From an uncultured Planctomycetia bacterium (lineage in GTDB: Bacteria; Planctomycetota; Phycisphaerae; Phycisphaerales; SM1A02): a DNA stretch of 64,000 nucleotides. Positions within the stretch are counted from its first letter, which is position 1; each line of letters begins with the position of its first letter. The notes beneath the pieces were generated by a model, which worked only from the letters and a program-made list of their open reading frames with translations, was not told the origin of the DNA and searched no databases. Positions 9,036 to 17,099 of the stretch are shown piece by piece. The DNA lies in contig CALMPF010000034.1 of assembly GCA_937871505.1 (NCBI GenBank), positions 48,926-112,925 on the forward strand, read 5' to 3'. Position numbers and translations under genes: made by a program.

Positions 9036-9073
9036 GGTATCTGTTAGGGTACCCGGCCGCAGCAGCCCGTCAA
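9036..9073 (-). promoter_or_regulatory. Candidate promoter and operator of imuA
   Basis: On the minus strand TTGACG (9068-9073) is followed after 16 bases by TACCCT (9046-9051), a plausible -35/-10 pair just upstream of ATG 9031. Overlapping the -10 is an interrupted palindrome, GGTA-N10-TACC (9036-9053). SOS control of this operon is known in other bacteria, but the palindrome matches none of the LexA boxes I know, so the operator role is inference. Confidence 0.3.
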
Positions 9074-9100
9074 GCGCGGCTGGCATCTGCTTCATCGTCA

Positions 9101-9201
9101 GGACGCGAGGTCCGCGCGCAGCGGCCCGGCCCCGGGGCCAGCACGACAGCCTCAACGTCCATCCTGGACGCGAGGTCCGCGCGCAGCGGCCCGGCCCCGG
9201 G
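9101..9201. repeat. Direct repeat pair upstream of imuA
   Basis: Two identical 36-base copies (9101-9136 and 9166-9201) begin GGACGCGAGGTCCGCG and end GGCCCGGCCCCGGG, with a 65-base period. The rest of 9202-9335 shows no gene. Confidence 0.85.
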
Positions 9202-9335
9202 AGGAGACTGCGACATCCGACCCGTTCGCACGACCGCCCGACGGTCCCGAATCACCCCAGGACCACCCCGAAGCACGCCAGGCTCACCCCAGAACCCGCA
9301 ACCACCCATCGCCGCAGCGACCTGCCCGGAAATGC

Positions 9336-9380
9336 GCCGGAGGTGTCGGGGTCGACGACGCCGACCCCGACACCTCCGGC
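9336..9380. terminator. Perfect inverted repeat, possible terminator
   Basis: Two 19-base arms (9336-9354 and 9362-9380) are perfectly complementary around a 7-base loop; the left arm reads GCCGGAGGTGTCGGGGTCG. It lies 46 bases past the stop of the minus-strand gene ending at 9427. No run of T follows on either strand, so factor-independent termination is uncertain; it could instead be a transcript-end stabiliser. Confidence 0.5.
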
Positions 9381-9426
9381 AACGTTCATCCCTTCAGACA
9401 ACGTCCATCCAGGGAGTCGCGGCGGA

Positions 9427-11163
9427 CTACCTGGCGGACCAGGCGCCGAGGAGCATGCCGAGGTCGAAGCTGTCGACCACTCCGTCGTTGTTGAGGTCCG
9501 CCTTGCGGTCGGCCGAGGTCCCCAGCACGCCCCACTTCTGGATCATGAGGGCGAGATCCGCGCCATCGACCACTCCATCGGCGCTGAGGTCCTCGAGCGC
9601 CGGGCTCGTCACCAGCAGGAACTGGTTCACGGGGACATCGCGAAGCGTCGAGACGTAGCCGCGCGGCCACTCGATGCGGATCTCATCGATGACCTTCGCG
9701 TCGCCGAAGCCGAAGTGGATGAGAAACTCGCCGGTGTTGAGAAAGGCCGGCGCACCGTCCATCAGGCGGACCTGCCGCTGGGCTCCGACGGTCGCCTCGA
9801 CGCGGGTGCCGAGGCCGTCGGGAGCGATCAGCGGATTGTTCGAGGTGTCGAGTTCGATCGCGATCCACGACCCGACGGCGCTGGCGTTGCGATAGAGCCT
9901 GTTCTCGTCGGCATTGAAGCCGATCGCGAGGTCGACTCGTCCATCCCGGTCATAGTCCAGCGTGGCGAGCGACTTGCCCTCGGCCTGGAAGGTCAGTCCG
10001 CACGCGAGGGCATCCTCGGTGAACGTCCCGTCCCCGTTGTTGCGCCAGAGATACTCCTGCTCGCCGGTGAACTCCGGGCTCAGCGGGCGCCCGTTGACCT
10101 CGACGATGTCGATCCACCCGTCGTGGTCGAGATCGACCGCGACCGTTCCCCACCCCCAGCCTCCGTCATCGACGAGACACGCCGCGGCCGCCTCGATGTA
10201 GCTGTGATCGCCGTTGTTCATGTAGAGCTTGTTGCCCTCGCCGGAGTTCGGCTGCTGCACGTCGAGATAGATCGACGTCACATACCAGTCGAAGCGCCCG
10301 TCGTTGTTGAAGTCGCCGATGCACTGGCCCATGCCGTTCTGGTCGTGGCCCGTGTTCGAGGCCAGCGTCAGGTCGGTGAACGTCCCGTCGCCGTTGTTGC
10401 GGTAGTAGCGGCTGGTTCCGAAGTCGGCCGAGAGGAGAAGGTCCGGCCAGCCGTCATGGTCCATGTCCGCGAAGCGGGTCTGGAATCCCCACGTCGACAT
10501 CGGGAACACGATCGCGCTGCCGGTGACGTTGGTGAACGTCCCGTCACCGTTGTTCCTGAAGAGGCGATTGCCCTGGGCCGGGCCGAACCACGCCGCGACG
10601 GCCAGATCGAGATCGCCATCGAGGTCGTAGTCGCCGAACGCGCAGCCGTAGCCGCTCGAGAACACGGTGGCCGTCATGTGCACGCCGGCCTGCTCGGCGA
10701 CGTTCGTGAACGTCCCGTTGCCGTTGTTGCGGTAGAGGCGGTTCTTGCCGACCTGTCCCTGGTTGTTCGAGCCGTTCCCGAAGCTGGTGACGTAGATGTC
10801 GATCCAGCCGTCTCCGTCGAAGTCCCCCGCGCAGGCCCCGCACGCCGCATGGACGTCGGTGAGGCCCCACTCGGCGGCGCGGTCGGTGAACGTCCCGTCG
10901 CCATTGTTGATGAACAGCTTGTCGGGACCGATCCCCCCGGATGCCCAGAACATGTCGGGCCACCCGTCGCGATTGAAGTCTCCGACGGCGATGCCGGAGG
11001 TCATGAACTCCTGGGGTCCGGGGACCGCGAGGGCATCCGGAGCATGGACGAAGAGCACGTTGGCGTCGATGGTCCGATCCTCGAGCGCGATCTGAGCCGC
11101 CGCCGGAGAAGCGAGTAGGAGAAGTCCGGCCACCGAGACGGAGCGGGACGATGCTGAACTCAT
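9427..11163 (-). CDS. Secreted FG-GAP/ASPIC-UnbV repeat protein with dockerin-like tail
   Basis: A 578-residue exported protein. It has a short signal peptide (SVAGLLLLASPAAAQ), then many repeats of the type GDFNRDGWPDMFW...LFINNGDGTFTDRA, which are calcium-binding FG-GAP/VCBS beta-propeller blades. Next comes an ASPIC/UnbV domain (LGTRVEATVGAQRQVRLMDG, FGFGDAKVIDEIRIEWPRGY). It ends in two dockerin-like loops, LSADGVVDGADLALMIQKWG and LNNDGVVDSFDLGMLLGAW. This is the CRTAC1-like architecture of surface or extracellular adhesion proteins; the ligand is unknown. ATG 11163 has GGGAGG upstream at about nine bases. The tail is the same module found in four other proteins here. Confidence 0.88.
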   Translation of the reverse strand: MSSASSRSVSVAGLLLLASPAAAQIALEDRTIDANVLFVHAPDALAVPGPQEFMTSGIAVGDFNRDGWPDMFWASGGIGPDKLFINNGDGTFTDRAAEWGLTDVHAACGACAGDFDGDGWIDIYVTSFGNGSNNQGQVGKNRLYRNNGNGTFTNVAEQAGVHMTATVFSSGYGCAFGDYDLDGDLDLAVAAWFGPAQGNRLFRNNGDGTFTNVTGSAIVFPMSTWGFQTRFADMDHDGWPDLLLSADFGTSRYYRNNGDGTFTDLTLASNTGHDQNGMGQCIGDFNNDGRFDWYVTSIYLDVQQPNSGEGNKLYMNNGDHSYIEAAAACLVDDGGWGWGTVAVDLDHDGWIDIVEVNGRPLSPEFTGEQEYLWRNNGDGTFTEDALACGLTFQAEGKSLATLDYDRDGRVDLAIGFNADENRLYRNASAVGSWIAIELDTSNNPLIAPDGLGTRVEATVGAQRQVRLMDGAPAFLNTGEFLIHFGFGDAKVIDEIRIEWPRGYVSTLRDVPVNQFLLVTSPALEDLSADGVVDGADLALMIQKWGVLGTSADRKADLNNDGVVDSFDLGMLLGAWSAR

Positions 11164-11599
11164 GACTGCCTGCCTCCCAATGTTGAAGTGAACGATCCTG
11201 ACTCGAGCCGCCGTCGACTCGGTCCTCCCGTCCGCAGACGGACGGGCAGAAATCTTCCTCGAGCGGCGGCGGCCTGCGGGCTCACCGCCGAGAGCGCTCC
11301 CCCCCCGGTGCCCCCGCCCCCCGGTGCCCCGGTGCCCCCTGGCTCACTGGCTTCTTGGCTCACTGGCTTCCTGGCTCCCTGGATTCCCCCCCGGGGGGAA
11401 GGGGCGAGACGTTCCGCCGCTGCTGCGATGGCTCACCGCTCCCTCCTTCTCGTCGCGCAGCTCGGCGAAACGACCGCCGCACGCTGCTCCGACGACACAC
11501 TGCCCCGGCGCCTCGCCAAGCGGCACCCTTCTCGATGCGAGCGCGAACTCGCGACGCAGCAGATCGGCCCTCTGCGCGTCGCGGGCGCGGCCGGACGGG
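11164..11599. other. Intergenic region with C-rich tract and 16-base tandem repeats
   Basis: The stretch separates two minus-strand genes and holds no convincing gene. About 11299-11340 is a C-tract with repeated GGTGCCCC units. 11341-11388 contains near-repeats of GGCTCACTGGCTTCTT (11341, 11357, then a diverged unit at 11373), ending in CCCCCCCGGGGGG. The promoter of the FG-GAP gene should lie between this block and 11163, but none is recognisable. Confidence 0.6.
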
Positions 11600-13063
11600 T
11601 CATCCCCAGTTGCCGAGCAGGATCCCCAGGTCCGCCCCGGTGACCGTACCGTCGCGGTCGAGGTCCGCAGCCGGGTCCTTCGATCCCCACGCACCGAGGA
11701 GAAGCCCGAGGTCTGCGCCATCGACGAGCCCGTTCCCGTCGAGATCGCCGAGGCGCCGAAGGAAGCCGGAGCTGACGTAGTCGCCGATCGCGGTGCCCAT
11801 GTCGAATCCGTCGTCGACATCGACCTGATAGTGGACGCCGAGCCAGATCCGGCTTCGTCCGTTCTCTCGGGCGGCGGCCTCGAGACTGTGGAAAGTGCGC
11901 CAGTAGCCCGGGGTGTCGTCGGAGGTCGCGGTGAAGGTGATCGCGTCCGTGCCGTAGAAGTTCCGCACGATCGCCGCATGGACGGCGCCGAACGTGGCGT
12001 GTCCCGAAACCCACGCGGGGAACGGGGGCGTGAAGATCAGGTACGCGGGGTCGTACGAGAGCCCCAGCCAGGACGGGTCGCCGACCGTGGCAGGGTTGCC
12101 ATCATCGTCCCCGGCCCAGATCGCCGTGATCGGCCGCCAGAGATCGATGTCGGTGGCGTACTTCGCATCCCACGCGGCGATTCCCGCGTCGGCCATGCCG
12201 AGCGCGACCAGCGCGAACAGCCTCGCGTTCTCCTCGAGGGTGTTGCCCCGATCTTCGGCGATCACCTGCGTGATATGGAGCAGATGTCCGGGTGGCTTGA
12301 AGGTGCCATTGCGATCGTTGGCCCAGTAGATCGCCGCGATCGTCTCGTCCTCAGTCCGCGTGAGGCTGAAGATCGCGCCGTTCGTGAGCACGTCCTCGTA
12401 GTCGGCCGCCCACTCCGGACTCGCGAGCAGCGAGGTCATGTCGCTGTACCCGAACGGTCCGGTCGCCGGCCGGAACTGATCGCCGCTGGTCATGCACCAT
12501 GGCGTGACCGCCGCCCAGTGCGGACCCCATGGCCCGGTGTAGTCGGGGAAGGTCGGCACCCAGTGGCCGGGGCCGACGCCGGAGACGTACTCGACGTAGT
12601 CCGTCGACCCGTCCCCCATCCGAGCCGCGAGGCAGGCATCGGCGCAGGCCATCCCGAGAGCCACGCCGGCGAGCTTCTCGGGCCCGTCCGGAATCGCCGC
12701 CATCTGCGCCGCGTAGAGCGCGTTGAACTGCGCGAGATCCACGGGAAGCTGGAACATCTGCGTGAGCGCGCGGTAGGCGGCGGTCGCTGCCGCCGCCTCC
12801 TTCGAAGTTCCGGCCGGACACTCCTCGAACCCGACGAACGGCTCGTGCGTCCGGGCGATCGAGTTCACCGCGTCGTACATCGAGACGAAGACGATCGCGG
12901 CGTACCGGGAGACCCACCCCGGAGAGGACAGCTCGAAGTCACCGTTCTGACGAATGGTCTGGAGAACCTGCTCGTTCCACTCCAGGACGACATCCGCGCC
13001 GGCCCCGCTCACCCCGCCCCACAGGACGACCGCCCCCGCGAACGACACGATGCTCTTCTTCAC
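11600..13063 (-). CDS. Secreted vanadium-dependent haloperoxidase-like protein with dockerin-like tail
   Basis: The 487-residue product belongs to the vanadium haloperoxidase branch of the PAP2 superfamily. It shows DIDLWRPITAIW, the phosphate/vanadate pocket loop PAWVSGHATFGAVHA (Ser-Gly-His) and SRIWLGVHYQVDVDDG (Arg and His, the latter the axial vanadate ligand in known enzymes). It starts at GTG 13063 with a strong GGGAGGA site and a signal peptide (KKSIVSFAGAVVLWGGVSGAGA), so it works outside the cytoplasm. Known relatives oxidise halides with hydrogen peroxide; some members are acid phosphatases, and halide use cannot be read from sequence. The C-terminus carries two dockerin-like loops, LDGNGLVDGADLGLLLGAWG and LDRDGTVTGADLGILLGNWG. 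Confidence 0.85.
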   Translation of the reverse strand: MKKSIVSFAGAVVLWGGVSGAGADVVLEWNEQVLQTIRQNGDFELSSPGWVSRYAAIVFVSMYDAVNSIARTHEPFVGFEECPAGTSKEAAAATAAYRALTQMFQLPVDLAQFNALYAAQMAAIPDGPEKLAGVALGMACADACLAARMGDGSTDYVEYVSGVGPGHWVPTFPDYTGPWGPHWAAVTPWCMTSGDQFRPATGPFGYSDMTSLLASPEWAADYEDVLTNGAIFSLTRTEDETIAAIYWANDRNGTFKPPGHLLHITQVIAEDRGNTLEENARLFALVALGMADAGIAAWDAKYATDIDLWRPITAIWAGDDDGNPATVGDPSWLGLSYDPAYLIFTPPFPAWVSGHATFGAVHAAIVRNFYGTDAITFTATSDDTPGYWRTFHSLEAAARENGRSRIWLGVHYQVDVDDGFDMGTAIGDYVSSGFLRRLGDLDGNGLVDGADLGLLLGAWGSKDPAADLDRDGTVTGADLGILLGNWG

Positions 13064-13349
13064 GACATTCCTCCCTCGTGGCTCGAAGCATGCTGCGCCC
13101 GGCGACCTCATGCACCAACCTCCCGCGGGCTGGAACAGCCGACACGCCCGATGAACGTACCACAGCGGTCCGATCGCGGCAAGCGACTTCGAGACGCCTG
13201 CGCGCCCCGCTCTCAAGGGCGACGGAGCGATCTCGGATGTCGTCCATGGAAGCGCGGCGGCTGTGCAGCGCGGCATGAAGCCGACGAGCGCTCGCAGGCT
13301 GCCGATCGTGGGCAGCGCACGGGCGACGGAGTGCGCGAGAGAGAGCCCC

Positions 13350-13847
13350 GGCGGCGCTGGTCATGCTCAGGTTCAACCGGCCCCGCGGATCGTGGTCGCG
13401 GCTTGGACGTCCCAGTCTGCGTCGGATGGGAAGGCGCCGGTCCGCAGCGTGGAGGAGGCGAGCGCCAGCACGGGCGTCGCACCCCGCGCCGTGCTGGCCG
13501 ACGCCGGCTTCCCGTCGGAGGCGAACCTCGTGGCGATGGAGCAGGTGGGGGTGCGGGCGCATGTCTCGCTGCGCCGCGAGGGCAAGCCGGCAAAGGGTGC
13601 GGCGCCGAAGGCGGAAGCGACGATGCGAATGAGGCGTCGCTTGACGACCCGATCGGGCCGAACGAAATATGCCCGTCGCACGCATCTGGTCGAGCCTGCG
13701 ATCGGGTGGCTGAAGAAGGTGGTGGGATTCAGGCAGTTCAGCCTGCGGGGTGCAGCGAAGGTCGCAGGGGAATTCAAGCTGGCGTGCATGGCGCTGAACA
13801 TCAGAAGACTGCACCCGAGGATGGAATGGACACTCGCAACGGCGTGA
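13350..13847 (+). pseudogene. IS1182-type transposase remnant (C-terminal part)
   Basis: The translation from about 13350 matches only the last third of an IS1182-family DDE transposase: HAQVQPAPRIVVAAW, then VLADAGFPSEANLVAMEQVGV, and a typical end THLVEPAIGWLKKVVGFRQFSLRG...EFKLACMALNIRRL. An open frame back to 13263 exists, but its first 30 residues look unrelated. The N-terminus and terminal inverted repeats are missing, so the element is dead. It lies next to a perfect 17-base hairpin and a REP-like element. Confidence 0.75.
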
Positions 13848-14250
13848 AGCAAGCCGAGGCTCGATGAGGATGCAGGTCTCACACTGAGCAGCCTGCGTCG
13901 CAGGCTCCTGGCAGCCCGTGGCGAAGGTCATTCGGGCTGCGAACGAGCGGACAGGCGCAGGAAGGGCGAGGGAAGCGCGAGACGCTCCCGCGGACGAATC
14001 CGGCGCCGTGCCCTCTCCCGCTGCTGCGGGTGGGAGTGCCCCGAGCGCGATCCGAACATCCAGGATCGTCAGCGTGCTGCGGATCGTCTCCTCCAGGATC
14101 GTCTGACAATTCGGCGCACGCACGGGGGGTCTGCGCACTTCTCTCCTGAGAGGCCTTCGTCCCGGACTCGGGCCCGCACCCGGGTCCCGGCACAACCCGG
14201 AGACGGACAGCCGCCCGCGCCGCCTCGTTCAAGAGGCCAGCCGACCACCG
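13848..14250. other. Intergenic region with hairpin and REP-like element
   Basis: No gene seen. It holds a perfect hairpin at 13890-13906 (AGCCTGC, loop GTC, GCAGGCT), the REP-like copy at 13911-13957, and a stretch with repeated ATCGTC/AGGATCGTC words near 14060-14106. The promoter of the following small gene is not evident. Confidence 0.5.
13911..13957 (+). repeat. REP-like element family A, copy 2
   Basis: GCAGCCCG, loop TGGCGAAGGTCATT, CGGGCTGC gives a perfect 8-base stem. It is followed by GAACGAGCGGACAGGCG, matching the tails of the copies at 2459 and 32762. Confidence 0.65.
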
Positions 14251-14538
14251 ATGGAACTTTCCGTCCAGCTCACGCCCTCCGCCGCAAGGTCGCTGCACGC
14301 GGGTCGGGGTGCGCCCGGGACGGCAGCGCGCGATCCCGATCTCGACTTCCTCGCACAGCGGCTCCGACCGGTGCACCCGGGCGCGACCGAGCCGGCACTC
14401 CAGGTCTTCTTCACGCTCTCGACCGGGGGCGCTGAGGAAGCGCAGCGCCTCGCCGAACAGCTCCGCCGCAATCCGCACGTCGAGGCGGCATACGTGAAGC
14501 CGTCCGACGAGCCGCCCGAGCTCCCGAAGCCGATGTAG
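14251..14538 (+). CDS. Small protein resembling the protease prodomain
   Basis: A 95-residue protein without signal peptide. Its second half (LQVFFTLSTGGAEEAQRLAE, then QLRRNPHVEAAYVKPSDEPP) resembles residues 93-130 of the neighbouring protease (LARFYHVEAPLEEMADLAET, then LRAEAVVEAVYIKPPAEPP). Shared features are the AE-LR helix, VEA-Y-KP and EPP. This looks like a free-standing copy of the protease prodomain. Free prodomain-like proteins of the I9/POIA1 type act as subtilisin inhibitors or folding helpers, so an inhibitor or immunity role is inferred. It could also be a modified peptide substrate of the ATP-grasp enzyme. The ribosome site is weak, and 151 bases separate it from the protease gene. 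Confidence 0.6.
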   Translation: MELSVQLTPSAARSLHAGRGAPGTAARDPDLDFLAQRLRPVHPGATEPALQVFFTLSTGGAEEAQRLAEQLRRNPHVEAAYVKPSDEPPELPKPM

Positions 14539-14689
14539 CCACGGCGACTCATGCATCGCTGCGCCGTGCCGGGCGGCGGGCTCGAGGTCGCATCCAACGT
14601 CATCGTCGTCGGGAGTCAGACCCCGGCGTCTCGTTCGCCTGTCCGTCCCGAGGCCTTCGGGTCGGAACGCACACCTGGGAGATCCTGCC

Positions 14690-16990
14690 TTGGCCAAGAC
14701 CGCTCGTCCCCGACGTTCCGGAGAGACCGCGCCGATCGCTCCGGGTTCCGAACTCATCGTCGTCATGCGCGCCGATGCCGGCATCCGCTCTCGGGGCGCC
14801 GGCACCGAGGTCGCCTCGGTCACCGGCGTCGACACCAGCGCCATCTCTCGACTGCTTCAGGAGGGCGTCACGCTCACGCCGCTCTTCGGCAGCGAGGAGC
14901 GGCTGCTCGCGCGGGGCGCCCGGGGCATCCCCGGAGAGGCGCCCAGCGCGTCTGCCGCGAATCTCGCCCGCTTCTATCACGTGGAGGCCCCCCTCGAGGA
15001 GATGGCCGATCTCGCGGAGACGCTCCGCGCCGAGGCGGTCGTCGAGGCGGTGTACATCAAGCCGCCCGCCGAGCCGCCCATTGCTCCTCCGATCGATGCC
15101 TCGACGCGTTCGCTCGAGGCTTCCCCATCGACGTTCCTCGCCGACGCGCCTCCCGTCACCCCGGACTTCACCGCAAGCCAGTCCTACCTCGGTGCGGCGC
15201 CGGGCGGCATCGAGGCGCTCTGGGCGCACACGCAGGCCGGCGGCCGCGGCCAGGGCATGCGGGTCATCGACATCGAGGGCGCCTGGCGCTTCACCCACGA
15301 GGATCTCACCGAGGTGCAGGGCGGAGTCGTCGGTGGCGTGCAGTCGTCGGACCTCGGCTGGCGCGATCATGGCACCGCGGTCATCGGCGTCTTCGGAGGC
15401 GACGAGAACACCTTCGGCGTGGTCGGCATCTCGCCGCAGTCGAACACCCGCGCCATCTCGATCTTCAGCACCAGCGGCGGATCCACCGCCGGTCAGGGCT
15501 CGGCGAAGGCGATCAAGGATGCGGCCGACCTGCTCAGCGCCGGTGACATCATCCTGATCGAGCTGCACCGTCCCGGCCCTCGCCACAACTTCCAGCAGCG
15601 GCAGGATCAGGCCGGCTACATCGCCATCGAGTGGTGGGAGGACGACTTCGCCGCCATCAAGTACGCGACCGACAAGGGCGTCATCGTCGTGGAGGCCGCG
15701 GGCAACGGCGGCGAGAACCTCGACGACGCGATCTACGCGATCCGACCGGCGTGGTTTCCCGCCTCCTGGACCAATCCGTTCAACCGCGCCAACCGCGACA
15801 GCGGCGCGATCCTCGTCGGCGCCGGCGCGCCGCCTCCGGGCACCCACGGCCGCGATCACGGACCCGATCGCTCGCGCCTGGCCTTCTCGAACTACGGGTC
15901 GAGTCTCGACGCGCAGGGCTGGGGCCGAGAGGTCACGACCACCGGCTACGGCTTCCTCCAGGCCGGCAACGACGAGGATCTCTGGTACACCGATCGCTTC
16001 TCGGGAACGTCGAGCGCTTCGCCCGTCGTCGTCGGCGCCATCGCGTGCACGCAGGGCAGGCGCAAGGCGCTCGGCCAGCCTCTCCACACCCCCGCGCAGA
16101 TGCGCCACCGTCTCCGCAGCACCGGCTCGCCGCAGCAGGATGCGCCGGGCCGGCCCGCGACGCAGCGCATCGGCACGCGCCCCAACCTCAAGCAGCTCTT
16201 TCCGGCGGTGGCGAAGTCGGTCAAGTCGGAGAACAAGGACTTCAAGATCGAGAAGCTGGAGTTGATCGACAAGAAGCTCGAGATCAAGGAGGGCAAGCCG
16301 GAATTCGACAAGCAGGTCGGCCTCGACAAGTACTTCGACAAGCTGATCGAGAAGCCCGTCGAGGGCGGACTTGGCCTGCTCATCCAGCGGCTGCTCGGAG
16401 GACTCGGCTTCGGACCCGCGACCGGGCACGCGCCCTCCGCCTCACCGGCGGCCGCGGACGCCGGCGGGGTCTCCCCGAACGACGCGCCGGGGGCCTCCGA
16501 GGCCCGTCTGGAACAGCTCGAGTCGGCGGTGGTCCAGCTCACGCACTTCATAGGCAGCGCGCTGCGTCCCGACCTCTCCCACGGTGCGCTCCGGCAGGAG
16601 CCCGACGTCGGCGGCGCCGAGGATCCGTCGTCGCGGAAGGCGATCCCGGACGCGGTGAACCTGAAGCTGGAGAAGCAGCACGGCATCAAGGACGTCAAGG
16701 ACTTCAAGGACAGCTCCGAGCGGATCGACAAGTGGTTCCGCGAGACCAAGCCGGAGATCGACAAGCACTCGACGTACGACGTCCGCGTCGACCCTCGCCT
16801 GCACGAGCTCGTCCAGCGCCTGATCGTCGAGCACCAGCTCGGCGCCCTGGAACAGGGCCGACGGCCCGGAGGAGTCGGCAGCTCAGGCGCCCTTGAGTCG
16901 ATCAGCGCCCGGCTCGCCGAGATGGAGTCGGCGATCGTGCAGATCGCTCGATCGCTCGCGCGCCTCGGCGGCGCGGAACCGCAGGCGTGA
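14690..16990 (+). CDS. Subtilisin-like (S8) serine protease with charged C-terminal extension
   Basis: A 766-residue protein read from TTG 14690 (GGGAG eight bases upstream). Residues about 15-130 form a prodomain-like region ending VEAVYIKPPAEPP. The S8 domain follows, with Asp194 (RVIDIEGAW), His227 (WRDHGTAVIGV), oxyanion Asn339 (VEAAGNGG) and Ser441 (GTSSASPVVVG). No signal peptide is visible, suggesting a cytoplasmic enzyme or an unusual export route. Residues 505-766 are not protease: two Lys/Asp/Glu-rich helical stretches (about 510-556 and 656-693), each followed by a similar segment, ARLEQLESAVVQLTHFIGSA (606-625) and SARLAEMESAIVQIARSLAR (739-758). The extension is unfamiliar to me. 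The neighbours encode a prodomain mimic and two ATP-grasp-fold proteins on the same strand. Confidence 0.85.
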   Translation: MAKTARPRRSGETAPIAPGSELIVVMRADAGIRSRGAGTEVASVTGVDTSAISRLLQEGVTLTPLFGSEERLLARGARGIPGEAPSASAANLARFYHVEAPLEEMADLAETLRAEAVVEAVYIKPPAEPPIAPPIDASTRSLEASPSTFLADAPPVTPDFTASQSYLGAAPGGIEALWAHTQAGGRGQGMRVIDIEGAWRFTHEDLTEVQGGVVGGVQSSDLGWRDHGTAVIGVFGGDENTFGVVGISPQSNTRAISIFSTSGGSTAGQGSAKAIKDAADLLSAGDIILIELHRPGPRHNFQQRQDQAGYIAIEWWEDDFAAIKYATDKGVIVVEAAGNGGENLDDAIYAIRPAWFPASWTNPFNRANRDSGAILVGAGAPPPGTHGRDHGPDRSRLAFSNYGSSLDAQGWGREVTTTGYGFLQAGNDEDLWYTDRFSGTSSASPVVVGAIACTQGRRKALGQPLHTPAQMRHRLRSTGSPQQDAPGRPATQRIGTRPNLKQLFPAVAKSVKSENKDFKIEKLELIDKKLEIKEGKPEFDKQVGLDKYFDKLIEKPVEGGLGLLIQRLLGGLGFGPATGHAPSASPAAADAGGVSPNDAPGASEARLEQLESAVVQLTHFIGSALRPDLSHGALRQEPDVGGAEDPSSRKAIPDAVNLKLEKQHGIKDVKDFKDSSERIDKWFRETKPEIDKHSTYDVRVDPRLHELVQRLIVEHQLGALEQGRRPGGVGSSGALESISARLAEMESAIVQIARSLARLGGAEPQA

Positions 16991-17099
16991 CGATCTGGTC
17001 TGAGTCCACCGACGCGTGGACTGCGCGCGGCGCCGCCCCGAGGGCGGCGCCGCGCCGTTCGCTGCCCGAGCGCTGTTCGAACACGGAGCCCGGCGTCCC

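Noticed and set aside
9044..9050. GTTAGGG near imuA as an attC core
   Set aside because: The last base does not fit GTTRRRY, and no palindromic partner site is near.
9031..9060. Classical LexA box (CTGT-N8-ACAG or GAAC-N4-GTTC) at imuA
   Set aside because: CTGT occurs but the partner half-site is missing; only a different palindrome is present.
14251..14538. Classical graspetide (microviridin-type) precursor
   Set aside because: The small protein lacks the PFFARFL-type leader and the Thr/Ser/Lys plus Asp/Glu core repeats. A modified-substrate role is kept only as an alternative.
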